From Orientallactaga sibirica (lineage: Eukaryota; Chordata; Mammalia; Rodentia; Dipodidae), in contig JAEOAD010000603.1 in the NCBI GenBank assembly GCA_036365145.1, forward strand, positions 1,240,001-1,304,000: 64,000 bases of DNA, read 5' to 3'. The notes under the pieces were generated by a model that had not been told where the DNA came from, ran no database searches, and saw only the letters and a list, made by a program, of their open reading frames with translations. Positions 44,783 to 56,150 of the stretch are shown in pieces; position 1 is the first letter of the stretch; each line of letters begins with the position of its first letter. The position numbers were made by a program, and so were the translations under genes.

Positions 44783-45068
44783 CAGGAAAAGATTTAGGTT
44801 AGTCTTCATGATGTCTCCTCCAGGTCCCTGTGGTTCACGTGCTCTATCTATGGTCCTAATGAAGGATTAATGTTTTAGCCTGTTGTTCAGAGTATAGGAT
44901 TTTATGGTACCATTTCCATCTGGGTCTCTATTTGTATCCCCACACCCTTACCATCCCACCTCCCCTTATGCTCCCTCCCACTCTTACCCTCCCCTCCTGT
45001 CACACCCTTCTTATTGTCTAGTCCATGGGGTACTTATTAGGTATGACAGCATCTTGGGTGGATTCAGG

Positions 45069-48010
45069 TTAGGAGCCATAGATGAATGAGATCATGTGAC
45101 GATTATCTTTTTGTGACTGGGTGAGCTCACTGACAATGATCTGTTCCATGTTTGACCATTTTTCTTCACATTTCATTGTGCCATTTTTCCTTACTGCTGT
45201 GTAGAAATCCACAGTGTAGATACACCACATCTTTGCTATCCATTCATCTAAAGATGGACATCTGGGTTGATTCCAGGTCTTAGCTATTTTGAATTGAGCA
45301 GCTATAAACATGGTTGGGCAAACCTCTCAGCTATGAGGCTTGGAGCTTTTAGGGTAAATGCCCAGTAAGGGAATAACTGGATCTGTTGGTAGGTCTATAG
45401 TAATCCTTCTCAGGAGTCTCCATATAGCTTTCCATAATGGTTGTACCATTTTACATTCCCACCAACAGTGAAAGAGTGTTCCTATTTCTCCACAGCCTCT
45501 TTTGCTAAGGATATGCTTGGATATCCCAGGCTTTATGCCTTTCCATATGAACTTCGACATCATTATTTTTTATCTCTGTGAAGAAAGAAGTCAGAATTTT
45601 TATTGGTATGGCATTAAATCTATACAATACTTTTGGTAATATTTCCATTTTTCACAATGTTAATTCTGCCTATCCAGGAGCATGGCAGGTCTTTCCTTTT
45701 GTGCAGGTCATCCTCAATTTCTTTCTTGAGTGTTTTTATGTTTTCATTGTATAGGTCTTTCACTTCCTTGGTTAATGTTATTCCAAGGTATTTTATTTTC
45801 TTTGTTGCTATTGAAAATGGGGTAATGTTGCTTATTTCTTTTTCTGTAGCTTTGTCTTTTGCATACAGAAAGGCTACTGATCTCTGCGCATTGATCTTAA
45901 ATCCTGCTACTTTGCTGAAGGACTTAATCACCTTCAAGAGTTTTGTGATGGAGGTTCTTGGGTCACTTATGTATAGAATCATGTTGTCTGCAAATAGGGA
46001 TAAATTAACTTCTACCTTTTCAATTTGTATCACTTTTATTTCTTCCTCCTGTCTTATTGCTTGAGCTAGTGCTTCTAGTACTATGTTGAAGACCAGAGGA
46101 GAGAGTGGACACCCCTGCCTTGCACCTGATCTCAATGGGAATTCCTTTAGTCTCTCCCCAGTCTTTATTATGTTGAGATATAAACTGTCCATGCTTATTC
46201 TCTCCAGTGTTTTGATCATGAAGTGATGTTGTATTTTGTCAAAGGCCTTTTCTGCATCTATTGAAATGATCATGTGCTTTTTGTGTTTAAGCTTGTTTAT
46301 GTGGTGTATTACATTGACAGATTTCTGTATGTTGAACCACCCCTGCATGACAGGGATGAAGCCTACTTGATCAAGGTGGATAATGCTTTTGACGTACTGT
46401 TGAATTTGGTTTGCAAGGATTTTGTTCAGGATCTTTGCATCTATGTTCATCAGGGAAATAGGCTTATAATTTTCTTTTCTTGTGGCATCTCTGCCTGGTT
46501 TTGGAATTAGGGTGATGCTAGCTTCATAGAAGGAGTTGGGAATCTTTCCCTGTTCTCTGACTGTGTGGCACAGTTTGAGAAAAATTGGTTTCACTTCTTC
46601 CATGAAGGTTTGATAGAATTCAGCTGAGAAGCCATCTGGTCCTGGACTATTCTTTTTTGGGAGGTGTTTGAAAACATTGTCAATCATGATGGGTGTGATA
46701 GGTTTGTTCAGGAGATTAATCTGCTCTGGGCTTAGCTTTGGTAGGTGGTATGTCTCCAGGAATTCATCCATTTCCTCCATATTCTCCTGTTTTATGGAGT
46801 AAAGGTTTTTGAAATAAGTCCTGATTATCCTCCCAATTTCACTGTCTGTTGTGATCTCTCCTTTTTCATTTCTAATTTTGTTAATTTGAAGTGTCCCTGT
46901 TTTTTGCTTGATCAGATTGGCCAGGGGTTTATCAATTTTGTTAATTTTCTCAAAGAACCAGCTCAATTTTCTTAATTGTCTTCTTAGTTTCCAATTCATT
47001 AATTTCTGCTCTGATCTTATTTCTTTCTGTGTGGATATTTTTGGGTTGGCTTCTTCTTGTTTTTCCAGTGTCTTTAGGTGGAAGGTTAGCTTATTGATTT
47101 GGGATTTCTCTGTCTTTGTTATGAAGGCATTTAGTGCTATTATTTTTCCCCTAAGGACTGCCTTTATTGTGCCCCATAAATTTTGGTATGATATGTTCTC
47201 ATTGTCATTCAATTCTAAAAATTTTTCAAGTTCATTTTTATTTAATCCACAACTGATTTATTGTTTAGAAGCATGTTGTTCAGTTTCCAGTCACTGGAGA
47301 GATTCCTGGTTTACTTTTTGTTTTTAATTTCTAGCATTACAGCATTTTGGTCTGAAATTATATCAATTTTCCTGAAAATATGGAGGTAGACTTTGCGGCC
47401 CAATATATGATTTATTTTAGAGAAGGTTCCATGGGCTACTGAGAAGAATGTGTAATCTATAGATTTGGGGTAGAATCTTCTGTAGATGTCTGTTAGGTCT
47501 AATTGCTCTGTGGTGATGTTGAGCTCTCTTACATCCCTATTAATTTTCTGTTTTGATGATCTATCCATTGCTGATAGTGGAGTATTGAAGTCCCCAACTA
47601 TGATGGTGTTGGCGGTTATTTCTATTTTGTTATCAAGTAGTTTTGTTTTATAAATTGTGGTACACCTGTGTTTGGTGTGTAAAGATTGATGATTGTGATA
47701 TCCTCTTGTTGGATTGTTCCCTTGACAAGTAAGAAGTGGCTTTCTTTGTCTTTTTTTATTACTTTTGGCTTGAAGTCTATTTTATCTGTTATTAGTATAG
47801 CGACACCTGCTTGTTTCTTTTTTCCTTTTGCTTAGAATATCATTTGCCACCTTTTCACCTGGAGAAGGTGTTGATCAATATTGGTGAGGTGGGTTTCTTG
47901 AAGACAACAGATTGAAGGGTCTAATTTTCTGATCCATCCTCTCAGTAATGTCTCTTGATGGGTGAATTAAGGCCATTACTGTTAAGAGTAAGAACTGCGA
48001 GGTTTGATTT
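45069..48010 (-). pseudogene. L1 ORF2 (lineage B)
   Basis: The longest open piece in the window, 47212-45620 (530 codons), covers the linker and [51 protein letters not shown]. The catalytic FADD reads FADN (about 45979-45990), replacing the second Asp, and some 13 residues before TGERLKEF are missing. The endonuclease (48010-47220) is broken; its SKIDH motif reads SKINH and SDH reads SDQ. The C-terminus is split at 45563-45327 (CGEIGTLFHCWWECKM) and 45311-45069. With changed catalytic residues it cannot be active. Confidence 0.88.
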
Positions 48011-48118
48011 AATCCCTGCCATGTTGTGGTGGTTTGGTGTTTTTTGGACTTTGAAAGGTTGTTTTGTTTTAAGTGCTTCTCTGAGTTTGGTTACTGTGAT
48101 CTGCTTCTTGTAGGTTCT

Positions 48119-49750
48119 TGAGGTTAGTTATTTGATTCTTCTGTGTGGAGAATTCCCTGAAGTACTTTCTGTAGATTTGCCTTTGTGTTCATAAAGTTGT
48201 ATAGCTGGGTTTTATCATGGAAAGTTTTTCTTTCACTATGGGTGACCAGGTCTAATAAGGTGACAGTGAAATCCTGTCTTGTGCTCTCTGTTCTGCTAAG
48301 CATGGCTGACTTGTGGTCTTGGCATACCAAACTGAGGTAGAAGCATACTTCCCCATAGGCAATGGCCTGTTTGAATAAGAATTGAACACAACAGGAGATC
48401 ACAGCCCTTGTGACTGAGAGTCTTGTTTAGGCATAGTCACAAAGTTTATGTCTGGATTAGGTGTTTTTCTAGGGTACAGAAGTATACTAGTGTGAGAAAC
48501 AGTGTGTTATTAAAAAATTATAGGAATGTTTTGAAATTTTTCAGTTGATGTTTTGAGAACGTCTTATGTTCCAGCAAGTTGAACTTAAGTGAACTGTATT
48601 CATTCTCTGAACATTATAAAGGCAGCACTAACTTGAAATAAAACATGCAGCTGCTCACATTACTCTGCATCCCCCATGTCCTGATTTCTGTGTACATTCA
48701 CCTGCCTAGGGTCTCCACTCCTCTTGAGAGTGACTGCATTTCACCATCTACTGGGATATTTTTGCTGGGAGTAGTTTGGGTTGGAAGCCATAAGTTCTTG
48801 GACTATGCAGTGTTCCACTCCAGGCCCTTCTGGCTTTGAGTGTTTACAGTGAGAAGTCTGAGGTAATTCTGATGGGGTTACCTTTATATGTAATGTGTTA
48901 TTTCTCCCTATCTGCTTTTATTACTTTCTCCTTGTTATCAATATTTAGGGTTTTAATGATAATATGTCTTGGAGAATTTCTCCTTTGGTGCAGTCCTTTT
49001 GGAGTTCTGTTAGCTTCTTGTACCTTTATGGGACTTTCTTTTGAGAGATTGGGAAAGTTCTCTTCAATAATTTTGTTGAATAAGTTCTCAATTCCTTTGG
49101 TCTGAATTTCGTCCCCTTCTGGTAACCCCATGATTCTAATATTGGAACGTTTAAGGTAATTCCACATTTCCCACATGTTCTGTTCACAACAATTTTTGAA
49201 CTTATTGAAACTTTTGGATTCACATGCTGTTTCTTCTGTTCTGTCTTCCACTTCTGGGTTTCTATCTTCCACATGACTGACTCTATTCTTGAGAACTTCT
49301 ATAGAGTTTTGGGTTTGTTCAATTTTGTTTGTATTTTCTACTGCTTTTTTATATATAGTTTTCAGTCCTCTATTGAGTTCCCTTCTCATATCATTTTCTG
49401 ATTTTTTTAGTGTTTCTTGGTATTCATCCTTGCATTTATTTATGTCATTATTGAGCTTAGCCAGCTGGTTGTTGAGGTCCTTGCTTTTTTTGCTCTTCTT
49501 CAGGTCATTTACCTCTTTTTGGAGCCCTTCCCAGCTCTTTTCTATTAGGTCTAATCTTGTGAGAATAACATTCTACAATTTTTGGCCTTTGTTGATTTTC
49601 TGCAAGTTCTGCTGTTTTCTTGGCTAGGGTTGCATTGCTTATGTCTTCATTTTGGCATTCTGAACCCATTATCTCTTCTATATTTTGGTTAGAGTCCTGC
49701 ATTGTGGGACTGGGCAGTCTTGTTGGATTTACTTGCATTTGATTTTTCAT
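48119..49750 (-). pseudogene. L1 ORF1 copy 1 (next to ORF2)
   Basis: Starts MKNQMQVNPTRLPSPTMQDS at 49750. The coiled coil and RRM-like part are open at 49389-48898 (KRSNIRIMGLPEGDEIQTKG; NFPNLSKESPIKVQEANRTP). The C-terminal domain (RKTFHDKTQLYNFMNTKANL, GILHTEESNN) is separated from the rest by the 500-bp LTR at 48239-48738. It ends at a TAA near 48124. Frameshifts near 49500 and 48890 break it further. Confidence 0.85.
48239..48738 (+). mobile_element. LTR-like 500-bp insertion in ORF1 copy 1
   Basis: TG...CA bounded (TGGGTGACCAGG to AGTGACTGCA), with TTTCACTA at 48231-48238 and TTTCACCA at 48739-48746 as a duplicated target. TATAAA (about 48617) and AATAAA (about 48638) are spaced as in a U3-R-U5 layout. 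I do not recognise the family; a class II (ERVK-like) LTR is possible. The related ORF1 copies at 50130 and 51560 lack it, which shows the empty site. Confidence 0.75.
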
Positions 49751-49958
49751 GTTATTTCTTTTGTACTGTGTCTGCCCTTCACCATGTAGGAGTTTACCAG
49801 GAAACTGTAGATTACTTTGACATGTTTTCAGAGTGGAGGCTAGGGGGTGGGCAGTGTGATGACCCGATTGGTAGGGCTATCTGCATGCATGGATGGTGGG
49901 GGTGGCTCATGTGGTGCTTTATGTGGTTTGGTGTTTTTTTTGGTCTTTGTGTTTTTTG

Positions 49959-49989
<31 letters not shown>

Positions 49990-49992
49990 TGT
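49751..49992 (-). other. Spacer between ORF1 copies 2 and 1
   Basis: About 240 bp with a TTTTG-rich run (49945-49992 on the plus strand) and the segment GTGTGATGACCCGATTGGTAGGG. The same spacer recurs at 51178-51418. It probably derives from the end of the L1 5' UTR. Confidence 0.8.
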
Positions 49993-51177
49993 TTAATGTG
50001 CACTGCTTCTTAGGGATATTTGAGATTGGTTATTTGATTCTTCTGTGTGGAGAATTCCCTGAAGTACTCTCTGTAGGCTTGGCTTTGTGTTCATATAGTT
50101 GTAAAGATGAGTTTTATCATGGAAAGTTTTTCATTCACCATCTATTATGAGGGATACTTTTTGCTGGATAGAGTAGTTTGGGTTGGAAGCCATAAGTTCT
50201 TGGAGGTTTCCATGCAGTGTTCCATTCCATGGAGCCCTTCTGGCTTTTGTTTTGTTTCCAGCTGCTTTGAGAAGTCTGATGTAATTCTGATGTTTTTTTA
50301 TATTTTATATGTAATTTATTTTATTTCTCCCTAGCTGCTTTTAGAGACTTTCTCCTTGTTATCAATATTTAGGGTTTTAATGATAATATGTCTTTGAGAA
50401 TTTCTCCTTTGGTGCAGTCTGTTTGGAGTTCTGTTAGCTTCTTGTACCTTTTTGGGACTTTCTTTTGAGAGTGGGAATGTTTTCTTTGATTGTTTGTTGA
50501 ATAAGTTTTCCATTCCTTTAGTCTGTGTTTCTTTCCCCCTCTGGTATCCCCATGATTCCTAATGTTTGGGCAATTAAGGGTATCCCACATTTCCTTCATG
50601 TTCTGTTCACAGAAATTTTTGAACTTATTGAAATTTTTGGACTCACAAAATGTTTCTTCTGTTTTTTCTTCCAATTCTGATTTTCTATCCTCCACTTTGC
50701 TAACTCTATTCTTTAGAGTTTTTATACAGTTTTGGGTTTGTTCAATTTGTTTGTATTTTCTACTGCTTTTTATATATAGTTTCCAGTCCTCTGTTGAGTT
50801 CCCTTCTCATATCATTTTCTGATTTTTTTAGTGTTTCTTGGTATTCATCCTTGCATTTATTTATGTCATTATTGAACTTAGCCAGCTGGTTGTTGAGGTC
50901 CTGTATTTTTTTTTTTTTGCTCTTCTTCAGGTCATTTAACTGTTTTTGGAGCCCTTCCCAGCTCTTTTCTATTAGGTCTAATCTTGTGAGAATAACATTC
51001 TACAATTTTTGGCCTTTGTTGATTTTCTGCAAGTTCTGCTGTTTTCTTGGCTAGGGTTGCATTGCTTATGTCTTCATTTTGGCATTCTGAACCCATTATC
51101 TCTTCTATATTTTGGTTAGAGTCCTGCATTGTGGGACTGGGCAGTCTTGTTGGATTTACTTGCATTTGATTTTTCAT
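49993..51177 (-). pseudogene. L1 ORF1 copy 2 (middle, mosaic)
   Basis: Starts MKNQMQVNPTRLPSPTMQDS at 51177, and its first ~80 residues equal copy 1. The coiled-coil to RRM region (50695-50369: NFCEQNMKEMWDTLNCPNIR) is closer to copy 3. The part around 50340-50470 is again closer to copy 1. The C-terminal end has HDKTHLYNYMNTKPSLQR and stops with TAA at 49993-49995. Several frameshifts are present. Confidence 0.85.
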
Positions 51178-51418
51178 GTTATTTCTTTTGCACTGTGTCT
51201 GCCCTTCACCATGTAGGAGTTTACCAGGAAACTGTAGATTACCTTGACATGTTTTCAGAGTGGAGGCTAGGGGGTGGGACAGTGTGATGACCCGATTGGT
51301 AGGGCTATCTGCATGCATGGATGGTGGGGGGGGGGTGGCTCATGTGGTGCTTTATGTGGTTTGGTGTTTTTTTGGTCTTTGTGTTTTTTGTTTTGTTTTG
51401 TTTTGTTTTTGTTTTTGT
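51178..51418 (-). other. Spacer between ORF1 copies 3 and 2
   Basis: Near-identical to 49751-49992, with a G-run (51327-51336) and a slightly shorter TTTTG stretch. It lies about 1,426 bp from its twin. Confidence 0.8.
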
Positions 51419-52566
51419 TTAATGTGCACTGCTTCTTAGGGATATTTGAGATAGGTTATTTGATTCTTCTGTGTGGAGAATTCCCTGAAGTACTCTCTGT
51501 AGGCTTGGCTTTGTGTTCATATAGTTGTAAAGATGAGTTTTATCATGGAAAGTTTTTCATTCACCATCTATTATGAGGGATACTTTTGCTGGATAGAGTA
51601 GTTTGGGTGGGAAGCCATAAGTTCTTAAAGTTTGCAGTGTTCCATTCCATGCCTTTCTGGCTTTTAGGGTTTCCATTGAGAAGTCTGAAGTAATTCTGAT
51701 GGAGTTTAATTTGTATGTAATTTGTTTTGTTCTCCCTAGCTGCTTTTAGGACTTTCTCTTTATGATTGATGTTTAAAGTCTTAATGATATGTGTCTTTGA
51801 GAATTTCCCCTTTGATCCAGTCTGTTTGGAGTTCTGCTAGCTTCTTTTGAGAGAGTGGGAATGTTTTCTTTGATTGTTTGGTTGAATAAGTTTTCCATTC
51901 CTTTAGTCTGTGTTTCTTCTCCCTCTGGTATACCCATGATCCTAATGTTTGGGCAATTAAGGGTATCCCACATTTCCTTCATGTTCTGTTCACAGAAATT
52001 TTTGAACTTGTTGAAATTTTTGGACTCAAAAAATGTTTCTTCTGTTTTTTTCTTCCAATTCTGATTTTCTATCCTCCACTTTGCTAACTCTATTCTTTAG
52101 AGTTTTTATACAGTTTTGGGCTTGTTCAATTTGTTTCATATTTTCCACTGCTTTTTATGTATAGTTTCCATCCCTCTGTTGAGGTCCCTTTTCACATCAT
52201 TTTCTGATTTTCTTAATGCTTCTTGGAGTTCATCCTTACACTTTTTATGTCTTCATTGAACTTAGCCAGCTGGTTATTGAGGGCCTGTATTTTTTTTTTT
52301 TTTCACTCTCCCTCAGATCATTTAACTGTTCTTTGGAACCCTTCCTAGTTCTTTTCTATTAAGTCTAATTTAGCAAGGATAACATTCATACAGTTATTGG
52401 CTCTTTGTTGATTTTCTGAAAGTTGTGCTATTTGCTTGGCCAGGGTTGCATAGATTTTCTCTTCATTTTGTGGTTCTGATCCTATTGTCTCTTCTACAGT
52501 TTGATTAGATACATCCATTGTGGGACTGGACAGTCTAGTTGGATTTACTTGCATTTGCTTTTCCAT
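51419..52566 (-). pseudogene. L1 ORF1 copy 3 (nearest the 5' UTR)
   Basis: Starts MEKQMQVNPTRLSSPTMDVS at 52566, followed by LAKQIAQLSENQQRANNCMN and LDLIEKN. The middle is open at 51982-51773 (MKEMWDTLNCPNIRIMGIPE). The C-terminal end is nearly the same as copy 2. It differs more from copies 1 and 2 in the N-terminal half. Non-functional. Confidence 0.85.
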
Positions 52567-53480
52567 GCTATTCCTTTTTCACTCTGAGCTGCCCATCACA
52601 ATGGTTCAGAAAGCCTAGGGTGTGGGATGCTTGCCTGCTGGTCTGGGGTGGGATGGGGGTCAGTGGTGAATGTGAGGTAGATGGCCCCTGGATTTCAGAA
52701 AGGCTGGGGAAGGGGACATTGGCCTGATGTCCTGGGTCTCCGATCAGATGTGGGATGGGGAGGGAGACAGGACCACAACCATCCTAGCTGGGATCAGGAA
52801 GGCTAGGGCAGGAAGCCTGGCCTACTGCCCTGGGTCCCTGATCTGCTGTGGGAGGGGGAGTGATGGGGCTCTGGCTGGCTAGGCAGGGACCTGACCTGTG
52901 ATGGCACACAGGGCTCTGTCCAGCAAGGGTGGTACCTGATCAGCCATGGGGCTAAGGAATGCTATGGAGGCACCTGACCAGGGATGGGGCTCTGGCCAGC
53001 AAGGGTGGCACCTGGCTGGTGATGGGGCTCAGGAAGTCCTGGAGGGACCTGATCTGCAATGGCACAGGGGGCTCTGGCCAGAAAGGTTGGCACCAGACTG
53101 GCGATGGGGCTCAGGCAGTCCTAGTGGGACCATACCTGTGATGGTGCATGGGGCTTTGGCCGGCAAGGGCCACACCTGACTGGAAGAGGGGCTCTGGACA
53201 ACAAGGGCCACACCTGACCAGCAATGGGTCTATGACTGGCAAGGGCCACACCTGACTGGCAATGGGGCTCAGGCTGTGTAGAGAGGGAACTGACTGGCTA
53301 TGGTGCCTGTTTGAGAGCATGGGAATCAATGGATTCCCTATTCTGCTCATCCATCCTCCCTCTGGAAGTGTGCTAGAGCCAGCAAACCCCTTAAAAAATC
53401 CCTTGAACCTTAAGGGTCTTGCCTTTAATTCCCTGGGAGGTGAGGCGAGGTTGGGCAGATGCCATCTTGACTGGAACCTC
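52567..53480 (-). promoter_or_regulatory. L1 5' UTR (lineage B) with short tandem repeats
   Basis: GC-rich and imperfectly repeated: GATGGGGCTC(T/A)GG and GGCAAGGGCCACACCTGACTGG elements recur many times between about 52860 and 53290. The minus-strand 5' end near 53470 reads CAGTCAAGATGGCATCTGCC, with a YY1-like AAGATGGC. About 50 bases in lies AATTAAAG|GCAAGACC (about 53420-53436), a GC-type splice-donor-like site. Confidence 0.75.
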
Positions 53481-53518
53481 TCTGTGTTTCTAGATTTTAC
53501 AAAGAAACATAAATGTCC

Positions 53519-53519
<1 letters not shown>

Positions 53520-53592
<73 letters not shown>

Positions 53593-53610
53593 AAGAGAGA
53601 AAGAGACAGG
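53520..53610 (+). repeat. (TG)n(AG)n microsatellite
   Basis: An uninterrupted (TG)~27 tract (53520-53573) followed by (AG)n to about 53610. Frames through it are meaningless. Confidence 0.95.
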
Positions 53611-54853
53611 AAAGTAGAAGTGAAACTGTCTAGCAGGACAGAAGAGACTCAAGAGATGGAGAGGGACACTAAAAAGAGAAGGTTGGTAGCATGAGGAATT
53701 GGTGCACCTTAAAAACAATAAATGAAAATGAAAACCTTCCATATAATTAGTTAATTGACATTAAAGTAGGATACCTATTTTACAACTAAGAACAGTAGTT
53801 CCTTAAAATTCCACATTTTAATTCTGTATTTGAAGATTTCTTTTTTACATGGATATTTTAATCAGGAACTGATAATATCAAGTAAATTATCAGTAGCCAT
53901 TATTCTACACACTTCATTTTATAAATATTATACATTTTAGAAGTATGTTAAATAATTAGCCTAATTATTACTGGGTAAAAATAACTATAGAAGATAGAAT
54001 TGTGACTTATCCATGTTTATTGCCTTGAAAGAAGTTTATTGATCAAATGAATGAAGAATGTGGTTAAAATTTACTATTCTCTTTGCACTGTGATGATAGT
54101 AAGGCATTTGTGAATAGTTGTAGCTTGAATTGTATTTTACGTTTACTCTAAATGACATCCATATGCCTTGGCAATTAATATTATTTTTTTTTCCAGAGAA
54201 AAGAACAAAAGGATAAGAGCTTTGTTAATGATTATAGCACAAGTCACAGAATATAGATCAGTGTTTCTTTTTGATAATGATTAAGCATAGTAAACTTTAC
54301 TACATTCAGTGAATACTATACTCTTCCTTAGGAGTGTAGTAGACTTCAATTTAAATCTCTGTTTTTAAAAAAGAAAGTTACCTGCACTTTTGATGCCTCT
54401 AGTATTCTAAAACAATAAACTGCATGTCACTAGTGCCTGTGCTCTTATGAATGAAATAAAGCATGAAAAAAGTGTGAAAATTCTGGTCACTGCACTTTGC
54501 TGATGTAAAATTTCAGTTATTTTTGTCTCAATAAATGAATCTGTTCCACTTGGTGAGCACCTCATCTTGTGGGAAGAATGGGACATAAAACACAAAAGGA
54601 TACTCATTAGGTATTATATTTAAGTAACCAAACAGAACTGAAATCCAAAACAATAGCCTATGCTTGTTAGGTATATTTGCAATTTTCTCACATAATAAGA
54701 TCGTTTGTGATTTTTTCTTAGAAATATAGCAAGAATATAAATATCATATTTTCATGTAGAATATATTCTGAAGAACTTATGACATATATTCTATAGGAAG
54801 ACTTAAGTATAAATGGGGCTTGAGCCTTGGGAATAGAGGTGGTAAGAAAATTT
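53611..54853. other. AT-rich intergenic DNA
   Basis: No gene and no repeat that I recognise in this 1.2-kb interval. Confidence 0.6.
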
Positions 54854-55330
54854 GAGAGAACCCTGAGCAATTGGGGTTATATTTAGAAAGTCTTTGCCAA
54901 GACCAATATGTTGAAGGGTTTCCCCTACTTTTTCCTCTAGAACTTTCAGAGTTTTGGATATGATATTAATGCCTTTGATCCATTTGGACTTAATTCTTGT
55001 TCATGGAGAGAAATAAGGATCTATTTTCATCCTTCTATAGACACATAGTCAGTTTCCCAGTACCATTTGATGAAGAGGTTGTCTTTTCTCCAGTGAGTAT
55101 TTTTGGCATTCTTGCCCAAGAACAGGTGACTGTAGCTACCTGGACTTATATCTTGGTCCTCTATTCTGTTCCATTGATCTAATTCTCTGTTTTGTGCCAG
55201 TACCATTCTGTTTTTGTTACTATGGCTCTGTAATATAGGTTAAATTTTGTTGCTCAAAATTGTTTTAAACATTCAAGGATTTTGTGCTTCTAAATTTTTG
55301 GATTGTTTTTTCTATTTCCATGAAGAATTG

Positions 55331-56150
55331 AATAAAACCATGGATCAACTGCTGGGGCCTCATGAAATTACAAAGCTTTGTACAGCAAAGGACACTGTGA
55401 ATAGCGCAAAGAGGCAACCTACAGAATGGGATAAAATCTTTTCCAGCTATACATCTGACAGAGGATTAATATCTAGGATATACAAAGAACTCAAAAAACT
55501 AAATAATAAGAAATCAAACAACCCAATTAAAAATGGGTTATAGAATTAAATAGAGAATTTTCAAAAGAAGAAATACAGATGGCATATAAACATCTAAAAA
55601 ATTCTCTACATCCCTAGCTGTCAGGGAAATGCAGACTAAAACTACATTGAGATCCCATCTCACTCCTGTCAGAATGGCTACCAACATGAAAACACATGAC
55701 TGTAAATGCTGGTGAGGATGGGGAAAAAAGAGGAACCTTCTACACTGTTGGTGGGAATGCAATCTGATCCAGCCATTGTAGAAATCAGTGTGGAGGTTCC
55801 TGAGACAGCTAAAAAATCGATTTACCATATGACACAGTTATACCACTCCTAGGCATATATCCTAAGGACTCTTCTCACTACCTTAGAGATACTTATTCAT
55901 CCATGTTTATTGCTGCTCTACTCACAATAACTATGAAATGGGACCAGCCTAGGTGTCCCTCAACTGATGAGTGGATAATGCAGATGTGGCACATTTATAC
56001 AATGTAGTTCTTCTACTCAGCAGTAAATAAAAATGAAATTATGAAATTTTGAGGAAAATGGATGGATCTGGAAAGGATTATACTTAGTGAGGTAACCCAG
56101 ACCTAGTAAGCCAAACATCACATGTTTTCTCTCATATGTGTATCCTAGCT
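55331..56150 (+). pseudogene. L1 ORF2 C-terminal remnant
   Basis: 55331-55543 is open ([35 protein letters not shown]). Stops at 55545 and frame breaks around 55600-55760 follow. The final HPQMWHIYTM-like and MKF-KMDGSGKD-like parts are recognisable to about 56145. Confidence 0.8.

Larger units (their letters stand above)
43558..45068 (-). other. L1 3' UTR (lineage B)
   Basis: The proximal part (45068-44790) follows the ORF2 stop. A GA microsatellite interrupts at 44689-44782, and a solo LTR at 43980-44364. In sense orientation it has GGTAAGACCCTACTGCCGAAG (about 44510-44540) and the splice-acceptor-like CTTCTCTTTTTCAG (about 43660-43675). Confidence 0.75.
43558..53480 (-). mobile_element. 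Lineage-B L1 with three ORF1 copies
   Basis: Minus-strand order: 5' UTR (53480-52567), ORF1 copy 3 (52566-51419), spacer, ORF1 copy 2 (51177-49993), spacer, ORF1 copy 1 (49750-48119), ORF2 (about 48010-45069), 3' UTR (45068-43558). Two LTRs were inserted later (43980-44364 and 48239-48738). The ORF1 N-terminus and the 5' UTR differ from the lineage-A L1s. The distal 3' UTR is missing on the left, where it meets 43256-43557. Confidence 0.85.

Noticed and set aside
45633..46064. Long plus-strand frames opposite L1 ORF2 (also 29693-30073 and 49289-49627)
   Set aside because: They are antisense shadows of L1 coding sequence with Phe/Ser-rich composition.
53262..53633. Open frame of 123 codons with Cys-Val repeats
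   Set aside because: It runs through a (TG)n(AG)n microsatellite and the L1 5' UTR.
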